Assembly: GCA_937864465.1 (NCBI GenBank)
Contig: CALMJU010000092.1
Span: forward strand, 1-39,467
Length of the DNA stretch: 39,467 bases
Direction: 5' to 3'
Source of the DNA: an uncultured Acidobacteriota bacterium
Lineage (GTDB): Bacteria > Acidobacteriota > Polarisedimenticolia > Polarisedimenticolales > JAIQFR01
Of the stretch, positions 1 through 5,870 are shown piece after piece. Within the stretch, counting starts at the first letter, position 1; each line of letters begins with the position of its first letter. The notes beneath the pieces were generated by a model, which ran no database searches, had not been told where the DNA came from, and saw nothing but the letters and a program-made list of their open reading frames with translations. The position numbers and the translations under genes were made by a program.

Positions 1-16
1 CATCGAGGATCTCCCG
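1..16 (-). promoter_or_regulatory. Ribosome binding site and start codon of a leftward gene outside the window
   Basis: Read on the minus strand, positions 16-1 give GGGAG, about seven bases, then ATG at 3-1. This looks like the translation start of a gene that continues to the left of the window. Nothing of its protein can be seen. Confidence 0.3.
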
Positions 17-52
17 GCCCGGCTTCCGGCGCGCGATCCGCGCTGAGGACCG

Positions 53-75
53 GGCGCGGCGTCGAGCGCGCCGCC
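53..75 (-). terminator. GC-rich hairpin after the outer-membrane protein gene
   Basis: A GC-rich inverted repeat (GCGGCG at 56-61 pairing with CGCCGC at 69-74, seven-base loop) lies 12-30 bases beyond the stop codon of the leftward gene that ends at 87. It has no U-tract, so it may only stabilise the mRNA 3' end or assist termination. Confidence 0.3.
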
Positions 76-86
76 CCCGGGACCCG

Positions 87-911
87 TCAGAACGCGTAGG
101 CGTATCCGGCCAGGAAGCGCCGGTCGGGCGCGCCGTCGGAGAGCCCGACCGAGACGGCGCCCCGCACGAGGCCGCGCCGCGTCACGCGCCACTCGATCCC
201 GCCGAGCGCGCGGATGTCGGAGTCCGCCCCTTCCCACCGCTCCGTTTCCAGGTTCAGCTCGCCGATGAGGCTCGCGCCCTTCGCGAACGGGTAGATCACG
301 GTGCCGCCGAGAACCGCGGACGTCTTGCCGTCCAGCGTGAATCCCTGGACCTGGCCATCGCCGTTCATGCGGAAGCCCAGGTGGCCCCCGACCGTCAGGG
401 CCCGGAGCTCGTATCGCATCGCTCCGAACGCCTCGATCGCGAACGAGTCGAACCCGAGCCCAGCCTGGTCGTCGCCCGTCGGAACCGTCGCGAGGACCCC
501 CACGGCGAAGTCCGCGGGGCCGCCGCCGCCGAAGCGCCACTTCCCCCAGACGTCCGCGTCGGTCGCGCCCGATCCGTCCGGCAGGACGCCGTCGGCGCTC
601 GTCGTGCCGAACCCGACTCTCCCGCCCACCTCGAGATCCCGGAACGGCTGGAAGGCAGCCACCAGGTTCGCCGACGTCACGTCGAGGGAGCCCCCGGGGA
701 GGTCGCGGCTCGAGAAGTCGAACTGGCCTTCCCACCACTGACCTTTCACGATCGCGGCGTCTTCCGCGAACGCTTGGAACAGCCTGGCGGGGTCCTCGGA
801 AGGAGCGGTCGCCGGGGGCGCCGCGGTGGGGGTTTGGGCCGCCGTCGGGAGACACGGGACGCCGAGAAGGACGAGCGCAGCGAGGAGCAACCGGATCGGC
901 TTGGACGTCAT
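87..911 (-). CDS. Predicted outer-membrane beta-barrel protein
   Basis: The 274-aa protein starts MTSKPIRLLL with a Sec signal peptide of about 25 residues, cleaved probably near PTAAQ. A short Ala/Pro/Thr-rich linker follows, then about 220 residues of alternating Gly/aromatic strands typical of a small outer-membrane barrel. It ends in AYAF, so the last residue is Phe, as expected for the BamA-recognised C-terminal beta-signal. The start at 911 is preceded by GAAGGAGA at a good distance; an in-frame ATG at 1034 lies upstream of the promoter and is rejected. The substrate is unknown; family membership (porin-like or transport-related barrel) is inferred from sequence texture only. It is divergent from the Rrf2-type regulator, which could control it. 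Confidence 0.7.
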   Translation of the reverse strand: MTSKPIRLLLAALVLLGVPCLPTAAQTPTAAPPATAPSEDPARLFQAFAEDAAIVKGQWWEGQFDFSSRDLPGGSLDVTSANLVAAFQPFRDLEVGGRVGFGTTSADGVLPDGSGATDADVWGKWRFGGGGPADFAVGVLATVPTGDDQAGLGFDSFAIEAFGAMRYELRALTVGGHLGFRMNGDGQVQGFTLDGKTSAVLGGTVIYPFAKGASLIGELNLETERWEGADSDIRALGGIEWRVTRRGLVRGAVSVGLSDGAPDRRFLAGYAYAF

Positions 912-969
912 CAAAATCTCCTTCGGGAGCTCTCGGGCCGGCCGCCGGCAGCCGCGACTCCCGACCCGC

Positions 970-998
970 ATTGTCGTTGCCGCTTCCGGGGCTGTCAA
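970..998 (-). promoter_or_regulatory. Sigma70-type promoter for the outer-membrane protein gene
   Basis: On the minus strand, TTGACA (998-993) is followed by exactly 17 bases and GACAAT (975-970). The -35 box is perfect and the -10 box matches four of six bases. Transcription would start near 963, giving a leader of about 50 bases that contains the strong SD before the ATG at 911. Confidence 0.6.
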
Positions 999-1020
999 AC
1001 GGCGGGCGACCCTCGTTTTC

Positions 1021-1050
1021 CTGGCATTAAGCACTCGTTTTGTGTACTAT
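1021..1050 (+). promoter_or_regulatory. Probable promoter of the Rrf2-type regulator
   Basis: CTGGCA (1021-1026), 18 bases, then TACTAT (1045-1050), inside the only AT-rich patch of this intergenic region. An imperfect dyad (AGCAC at 1030-1034, nine bases, GTACT at 1044-1048) overlaps the -10 box. It could be an autoregulatory operator, but that is inference. Confidence 0.4.
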
Positions 1051-1113
1051 TCCTCATTCAAGGAGTATCGTTCGCCTCTTCCCGTGCGACCGCTACGCGA
1101 AAGGAGGCACGCC

Positions 1114-1638
1114 ATCGGACTGCGATTGACGAACGCCGGTGATTACGCGATCCGAGGAATGGTCCACATCGCGTCCATGGCCGACGGCGCGGTGGCGCTT
1201 CGGAGCGAGATCGCACAGGCGCAGGAGATCCCGCCGAGCTTCATGGCCAAGATCCTGCGCAGCTTGGTCCGGGCCCGCATCCTTCGCTCGTCACGCGGGG
1301 TCCACGGGGGGTTCTCTCTCGCGAGGCCCGCGTCCAAGATCAGCCTTCTGGAGGTCGTGGAAGCGATCGAGGGACCCCTTGCGCTCACGAACTGCACTCC
1401 CGACCCCGCGGGGTGCACGAGAGCGCACGATTGCCCCGCCTCTCCGGTCTGGCTCGAGGTGCAGCGGCAGATGGCGGCGGTGCTCCGGGACGCCACGATC
1501 GAGGACCTGATCGCGGGCCGGAAACGCTTGGTCCGTGCGACGGCGTCCCACGCGCACGCGGCCGACGCCGACCGCCGGTCACACGGCCGCGATCACGCGG
1601 GCAAGGCGGTCGCCGACCTCGCGAGCCACCGGCACTAG
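1114..1638 (+). CDS. Rrf2-family transcriptional regulator with a three-cysteine cluster site
   Basis: The protein opens with RLTNAGDYAIRGMVHIA, the classic Rrf2 N-terminus, followed by a winged helix-turn-helix (VHGGFSLARP is the wing). Three cysteines spaced C-x6-C-x5-C lie in the dimerisation region, as in Fe-S-binding Rrf2 proteins such as IscR and NsrR. A His-rich tail (SHAHAADADRRSHGRDH) ends the protein and overlaps the convergent DUF302 gene. There is no ATG or GTG near the expected N-terminus. AAGGAGG at 1101-1107 is six bases before ATC (1114); the in-frame alternatives are CTG at 1120 and TTG at 1126. CTG would give Met-Arg-Leu-Thr, matching family members. It probably senses redox, Fe-S status or NO and may control the flanking outer-membrane and DUF2892-DUF302 genes. 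Confidence 0.85.
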   Translation: MGLRLTNAGDYAIRGMVHIASMADGAVALRSEIAQAQEIPPSFMAKILRSLVRARILRSSRGVHGGFSLARPASKISLLEVVEAIEGPLALTNCTPDPAGCTRAHDCPASPVWLEVQRQMAAVLRDATIEDLIAGRKRLVRATASHAHAADADRRSHGRDHAGKAVADLASHRH

Positions 1639-1980
1639 CTCCGCGCTCGGGAAGAAGGAGGCGGCGGCGGCGACATGGATCGCCTCCACCCTCGTCTTCC
1701 CGCCGGCGATCCGGCGGACCACCACGTTGCAGGGCAGAAGGAGCCCGATCTCGGGCTCCGCGGTCAGCGCCCGGTGCGCCAGCGGCGGGTTGCAGGCCCC
1801 CAGGATGACGAACTCGGGGAAGTCCGCTCCGAGCTTCTCCTTCATGATCGCCCGGACGTCCACCCGCGTCAGGACCCCGAACCCCTCCACCTTCAGCGCC
1901 GCCTCGGTCCTGGCCAGCACCTCGTCGAAGGGGCGATCGAGGTCCTTCCCGATCCCCAACCCGGACGCCGGGCCGCTCAT
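1579..1980 (-). CDS. DUF302 domain protein
   Basis: A 133-aa protein beginning MSGPASGLGI. The pattern KVEGFGVLTRVDVRAIMKEK, then a Gly-Ala-Cys-Asn-Pro segment and a hydrophobic LLLPCNVVVR strand is that of the DUF302 family, small alpha/beta proteins of unknown biochemical role often found beside sulfur or redox genes. The ATG overlaps the stop codon of the DUF2892 gene by four bases (ATGA), so the two are translationally coupled. The 3' end overlaps the convergent Rrf2 gene by 60 bases. Two cysteines are placed as in the family. The function is not known. Confidence 0.8.
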   Translation of the reverse strand: MSGPASGLGIGKDLDRPFDEVLARTEAALKVEGFGVLTRVDVRAIMKEKLGADFPEFVILGACNPPLAHRALTAEPEIGLLLPCNVVVRRIAGGKTRVEAIHVAAAASFFPSAELVPVAREVGDRLARVIAAV

Positions 1981-2186
1981 CGCGCCGCCTCCGTTCCGTC
2001 GCGCCGGACTCCGGCCCCTTCCAGGATCGAGATCATCGGGCACCATCCGGAGAAGGCGGACTGGAACAGGTTCAGACCCACGAAGGCGGTGAACAGGTAG
2101 AACCAGGGACTGACGAAGTGCCCCAGGGCGACGGAGGCCATGACGAAGAAGCCGGCGATCGCTCGAAGCCAGTCGTTCATTCCCAT
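1977..2186 (-). CDS. DUF2892 small inner-membrane protein
   Basis: A 69-aa protein, MGMNDWLRAIAGFF onward, with two predicted membrane helices and the DUF2892 signature in which the second helix ends in a Gly-Trp-Cys-Pro turn. This is the membrane hairpin also found at the C-terminus of the rhodanese YgaP. GGAGGG seven bases upstream fixes the start at 2186; a second in-frame ATG is at 2180. It is the first gene of a two-gene operon with the DUF302 gene. In known genomes such pairs accompany sulfur-transfer or redox functions, so a role in a membrane sulfur/redox process sensed by the neighbouring Rrf2 protein is plausible but not shown. Confidence 0.75.
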   Translation of the reverse strand: MGMNDWLRAIAGFFVMASVALGHFVSPWFYLFTAFVGLNLFQSAFSGWCPMISILEGAGVRRDGTEAAR

Positions 2187-2275
2187 CGTCGAACCCTCCG
2201 GAACGCGCCCCTGGGGGCGTCTCAGCCGAGGAGATGCAAGGCCCCGCTCCCGGATACACCGACAGGGGGCGGCAG

Positions 2276-2340
2276 CCGGAAATCGGGGACGAGATCGGGG
2301 AAGGCAACCGATCGGAATCGGTTGCTGTTCCCGATTTCCG
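2276..2340 (-). terminator. Nested inverted repeats after the amidase stop codon
   Basis: An outer stem pairs 2277-2287 with 2330-2340 (11 perfect base pairs, extendable by a G-U and an A-U pair). Inside it is a perfect nine-base-pair hairpin, 2304-2312 with 2317-2325, closing a four-base loop. The structure starts one base past the amidase stop codon. It lacks a run of T, so it may act as a factor-assisted terminator or 3'-end stabiliser. It also lies upstream of the DUF2892 gene on the same strand. Confidence 0.55.
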
Positions 2341-2341
2341 A

Positions 2342-4123
2342 TCAGAGGAGCGGGCGCTCCAGGTGGAACGTGGTGGCTTCCTGGAACGCGTGCGCCACCG
2401 AGAGGACCTCGGTTTCTCCGTAGAGCCGTCCGACGAACGTCAGGCTGACCGGGGTACCGTCCGAATCCCGGAACCCGTCCGGGACGACGACCGCCGGATG
2501 CCCCGTCAGGTTCGTCAGGAGAAGGACGTCCCCCCCGAACGTCGGGACGACGAGCACCTCGACCTCGCGGAAAAGCTCCTCCATCGCCCGCATCGCCAGC
2601 CACCGGATCCGGTTGGCGCGCAGGTACTCGACCGCGGGGATCGTCTGCCCGAGGCGAAAGACGTTGGGCCAGGCGTCGGCGACCTGGCGCACGAGCCCCG
2701 CGTCGCGCCCGGTGCGGGTCAGCTCGTCGAACGCCGCCGCAGCCTCCGCGGTCAGGATGCACGAGAGCGCCCCCACGGGGAGATCCGCCGGGATCGCGAC
2801 CGCGCGCGTGTCGAGGCCGCGCTCGCGCAGCGCCGCGAGCGCCCGGGCGTCGATCGCCTGCCATTCCCGGAGTCCCCGCCTCTCCTCCTCGGTCTCGGCG
2901 GTCTTCGCGTAGTCCTCCTCGAAGAGCGCCTTCGCGATCCCGACGCGGATCGTGCGCACGTCCCGTCGCGGCCTCCACTCGAACGGGCGGTCCACCGCCG
3001 TCAGGTCGAGCCCGTCGGCGCCGTGGATCGCGTGGAAGACGATCGCGCAGTCGTCGACCGACCGAGCGATCGGGCCGACCTTGTCCATGCTCCAGGCGAG
3101 CGCCATCGCCCCGTGGCGGCTCACCCTTCCGAACGTCGGGCGCAGGCCGGTGACGCCGCACCGGGTGCAGGGGGACACGATGCTCCCCCAGGTCTCGGTC
3201 CCGATCGCGAACCCGACGAGCCCCGCCGAGGTCGCCGCCGCCGATCCGGCGGAGGAACCGCTCGAGCCTTGGTCGGGCTTCCAGGGGTTCTTGGTCGTCC
3301 CGCCGTACCAGACGTCGCCCCACGCCAGCTCGCCCGCGCTCGTCTTGACGAGGAGGACGCCTCCCGCCTCCTCGAGGCGAGCGGCGACCGTGGCGTACTC
3401 CGGACGCTCCTGGTCCCGGAAGATCCCCGCTCCCCAGGTCGTCCGCGTTCCGGGGACCGAGAACAGGTCCTTGAGCCCGAACGGCACGCCGTGGAGGGGG
3501 CCGCGATACCTCCCGGCCGCCATCTCCCGGTCGGCCTTCTCGGCCTGCCGGATCGCGCGCTCCTCGAGCACCGAGACGGCCGCGGAGAGCAACCCGTCGA
3601 AGCGCCGGATGCGATCGAGGTACAGGCGCGTGATCTCGACGGAAGAGAACAGGCGGCTGTGCAGGTGCGCCGCCAGCTCCGTCACCGGGGCGAACGCGAG
3701 ATCGTCCCACGAGGCCGGCTCGTCCGGCTCCTCGTCGAGCGGGATCTCCAGGGCGGTCCGGGGCGCCCCCGGGTCCCGCCGCCCCGGCGCGGGGTCGAAG
3801 AACAGGGCCGGCGGCACCGCGTTGTCGAGCGGGACCGCGCGCAGCCTCGCGAAGTCCTCCATCTGCTGCTGGACCCCTTGGAGCATCAGCTTCCGCTGCT
3901 CGTCGGTGAGCCGGAGCCCCGAGATCCATTCGGCCTGCCGGATCATCTCGGGGGTCACCTTCCCGCCGGCCGGCCCCTGCGCCAGCGCGGCGAGAGCCCG
4001 ACCGAACACGGCCGACCCGATGCCCGCCGCGGACACGGCCTTGAGAACGCTGCGGCGGGTCCACTCCCGACGCGAGGATGCCGGGCTCCCGCTCCGGAGC
4101 GCGCGGTCGTCCATGGGGATCAT
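2342..4123 (-). CDS. Tat-exported amidase (amidase signature family)
   Basis: A 593-aa amidase. The N-terminus carries a twin-arginine motif (TRRSVLK) followed by a hydrophobic stretch and an Ala-rich cleavage region, so the enzyme is probably exported folded by the Tat system. The catalytic triad of the family is visible: Lys218 in PFGLKDLF, the cis-Ser at 290 in GSSGSSAGS, and the nucleophile Ser314 in TETWGSIVSP, with the usual 24-residue spacing between the serines. About 125 residues precede the conserved fold, longer than in GatA, so this is a stand-alone amide hydrolase and not the tRNA amidotransferase subunit. The substrate is unknown. AAGGAGG at 4135-4129, five bases before ATG 4123, sets the start; a GTG at 4129 falls in the SD itself. 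The gene is divergent from the alkyltransferase-like gene. Confidence 0.9.
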   Translation of the reverse strand: MIPMDDRALRSGSPASSRREWTRRSVLKAVSAAGIGSAVFGRALAALAQGPAGGKVTPEMIRQAEWISGLRLTDEQRKLMLQGVQQQMEDFARLRAVPLDNAVPPALFFDPAPGRRDPGAPRTALEIPLDEEPDEPASWDDLAFAPVTELAAHLHSRLFSSVEITRLYLDRIRRFDGLLSAAVSVLEERAIRQAEKADREMAAGRYRGPLHGVPFGLKDLFSVPGTRTTWGAGIFRDQERPEYATVAARLEEAGGVLLVKTSAGELAWGDVWYGGTTKNPWKPDQGSSGSSAGSAAATSAGLVGFAIGTETWGSIVSPCTRCGVTGLRPTFGRVSRHGAMALAWSMDKVGPIARSVDDCAIVFHAIHGADGLDLTAVDRPFEWRPRRDVRTIRVGIAKALFEEDYAKTAETEEERRGLREWQAIDARALAALRERGLDTRAVAIPADLPVGALSCILTAEAAAAFDELTRTGRDAGLVRQVADAWPNVFRLGQTIPAVEYLRANRIRWLAMRAMEELFREVEVLVVPTFGGDVLLLTNLTGHPAVVVPDGFRDSDGTPVSLTFVGRLYGETEVLSVAHAFQEATTFHLERPLL

Positions 4124-4140
4124 GGGCACCTCCTTGCCCC

Positions 4141-4148
4141 CTTATACT
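4141..4148 (+). promoter_or_regulatory. Divergent -10 region between amidase and alkyltransferase-like genes
   Basis: TATACT at 4143-4148 on the plus strand sits six bases before the GTG at 4155. On the minus strand the overlapping TATAAG (4146-4141) faces the amidase. No convincing -35 box is visible for the plus-strand box. The spacing to the GTG fits a leaderless transcript. Confidence 0.4.
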
Positions 4149-4154
4149 CCTCCG

Positions 4155-4631
4155 GTGCCCTCGAGACGATCCCGCCGTTTCCCGCCCTCGAGCCGCGTGC
4201 ACGGCGACGTGCGGGGCGCGCGCGCCTCGGCCTGGGAGGCCGTGTACGCGATCGCGCGGCGGATCCCCCGGGGCCGGGTGATGACGTACGGCCAGATCGC
4301 GGGCCTCCTCGGGAACGCGCTCTCGCCGCGCGCCGTCGGCTGGGCGCTCCACCGGTGCCCGGACGGTGTGCCCTGGCAGCGCGTCGTCAACGCATCGGGA
4401 GGTTGCTCGACCGAGCGCCTGCCCGACATCCCCGCGGGACTCCAGCGGGCGATGCTCGAGGCCGAGGGGGTCGTGTTCTCGGGGTCCGGAGCGCTCGACC
4501 TCGCGCGCTATCGGTGGCAGCCGCCCCCCGCGCGGGCCGTCTCGGCGGTCGCCTCCCGGGTCAGGCCGGGATCCGGCCGCGAACGAGGCTCCAGAGGGCG
4601 TACAGCGCGTAGTTGCTCGCGAGCTCGATGA
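4155..4631 (+). CDS. DNA alkyltransferase-like protein (ATL/MGMT family, Trp in place of the acceptor Cys)
   Basis: The core, SAWEAVYAIARRIPRGRV followed by MTYGQIAGLLG (recognition helix region) and RAVGWALHRC, is the DNA-binding domain of O6-alkylguanine-DNA alkyltransferases. Where true enzymes have PCHRV this protein has PWQRV (Trp near residue 74), the hallmark of ATL proteins. ATL proteins bind O6-alkylguanine, flip it and recruit nucleotide excision repair without repairing it themselves. The start is uncertain: GTG 4155 has no SD but a -10-like TATACT six bases upstream; GTG 4197 is an alternative. The 158-aa product is longer than the usual 100-110 aa because the last 24 or so codons run antisense into the end of cinA. 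Together with CinA it forms a nucleotide/DNA-damage neighbourhood. Confidence 0.85.
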   Translation: MPSRRSRRFPPSSRVHGDVRGARASAWEAVYAIARRIPRGRVMTYGQIAGLLGNALSPRAVGWALHRCPDGVPWQRVVNASGGCSTERLPDIPAGLQRAMLEAEGVVFSGSGALDLARYRWQPPPARAVSAVASRVRPGSGRERGSRGRTARSCSRAR

Positions 4632-5811
4632 CGCTCGCCCGGTCCGCACCGTAGACGAGCCTCCTCGCGCTCTCCTCCCCGGGGACGACCGCGGCCAGGT
4701 GGACGAGGCCGACGGGCTTCTCCGCCGTCCCGCCCTCGGGCCCGGCGATGCCCGTGATCCCGATGCCGCACGACGCCCCGAACCGATCGCGCGCCCCGCG
4801 CGCCATCGCGAGCGCGACCGGCTCGGAGACGGCTCCGTGCCCCGCGATCAGGCCGGGCGAGACGCCGAGGATCTCCGACTTGGCCTCGTTCGAGTACGCC
4901 ACGACGCCGCCCAGGAACCAGCGCGAGGCTCCCGGGACCGAGACGAGCCTGTGCGCCGCGCGGCCGCCGGTGCACGATTCGGCGACGGCGACGCTCCACC
5001 CGCGAGCGAGGAGCTCCTCCCCCAGACGCTCCGCGAGCGAGGCGCCGTCGAGGCTGACGAGGTGCCGGCCGAGGCCCCGCTCGAGGTCGGCCCGGGCCTC
5101 CGCCTCGAGGGCGGCGGCGTCCTCGGCGGGCGGCGACGCGATGGTGACGGTGATCCGGAGCACGCCCGACTCCGGCAGGATCGACACCGCGACCCCCTGC
5201 CTCCGGTACCACGGGGCGAGCGCCGGCTCGGCGGTCACCTCGGGCAGCCCCGCCGCGATCGCGCGGATCGTCCGCACCGAGGGGCGGGACGGGAACCTCT
5301 CCCGGAGCCTCGGGAGCACGAACCCGTCGAGCATCGCGGCGAACTCCGCCGACACCCCGGGCAGGAGCACTAGCACGCGCCCGCCGCTCTCGATCCAGGA
5401 GCCGCACGCGAGCCCCGCCGGATTGGGAACCGCCTCGGCCCCCTCGACGACGAGGGCCTGCCGTCTCCCCGCCTCGGTGATCGGCCGCCCGCGCTCCTCG
5501 AGCCGCCTCGACAGGGCGGCGAGCCACTCCTCGTCGGGCACGACGCCGCGGCCGAGAGAGCGCGCGGCCCCCTCGCGCGTCAGGTCGTCGCCCGTCGGCC
5601 CGAGCCCCCCGGATGCGATCACGACCTCGGACGAGGCGAGGGCGGACGAGACCGCCGCCGCGATCGCCTCCTCGCGATCCTCGACGCGGACGATCTGCGA
5701 GAGCGGGATCCCGATTCCCGCGAGCCGCTCGCGGGCGAGCGGTCCGTTCCGGTCCGCCCGGGCAGGATCGAGCATCTCGGTCCCGACGACGAGGAGCGAC
5801 GCGGTGGGCAC
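4561..5811 (-). CDS. cinA: CinA-family protein (MoCF-like domain plus nicotinamide-nucleotide amidase)
   Basis: A 416-aa two-domain protein. Residues 1-170 form the molybdopterin-binding-like (COG1058) domain with ASGGLGPTGDDLT. The C-terminal 160 residues carry the PncC-type NMN deamidase domain with AVAESCTGGR, VSEPVALAMARGAR and GIGITGIAGPEGG. In characterised CinA proteins the first domain is an ADP-ribose pyrophosphatase-like unit and the second hydrolyses NMN to nicotinate mononucleotide in pyridine nucleotide salvage. The length is normal and the key motifs are intact. It starts with GTG 5811; there is no SD, but TTGCGC-N17-TACCAT ends six bases before the GTG. It is convergent with the ATL gene (71-base overlap) and divergent from the first TMTC-like gene. 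Confidence 0.93.
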   Translation of the reverse strand: MPTASLLVVGTEMLDPARADRNGPLARERLAGIGIPLSQIVRVEDREEAIAAAVSSALASSEVVIASGGLGPTGDDLTREGAARSLGRGVVPDEEWLAALSRRLEERGRPITEAGRRQALVVEGAEAVPNPAGLACGSWIESGGRVLVLLPGVSAEFAAMLDGFVLPRLRERFPSRPSVRTIRAIAAGLPEVTAEPALAPWYRRQGVAVSILPESGVLRITVTIASPPAEDAAALEAEARADLERGLGRHLVSLDGASLAERLGEELLARGWSVAVAESCTGGRAAHRLVSVPGASRWFLGGVVAYSNEAKSEILGVSPGLIAGHGAVSEPVALAMARGARDRFGASCGIGITGIAGPEGGTAEKPVGLVHLAAVVPGEESARRLVYGADRASVIELASNYALYALWSLVRGRIPA

Positions 5812-5817
5812 GGAGCG

Positions 5818-5846
5818 ATGGTAAATTCCGGGCGCGGCGGGCGCAA
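5818..5846 (-). promoter_or_regulatory. Leaderless-type promoter of cinA
   Basis: On the minus strand TTGCGC (5846-5841) is followed by 17 bases, TACCAT (5823-5818), six bases and the GTG start at 5811. With transcription starting at the usual distance from a -10 box, the mRNA would begin at or next to the start codon. Confidence 0.45.
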
Positions 5847-5870
5847 CGGTTGCCGCGCGGAGGTTCGTCC

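Noticed and set aside
912-1034. Longer N-terminus for the outer-membrane protein
   Set aside because: It would place the promoter inside the gene and bury the signal peptide; ATG 911 has a strong SD.
1977-4649. Long minus-strand open frame across the amidase
   Set aside because: It reads the amidase in the wrong frame; only its last 69 codons are the DUF2892 gene.
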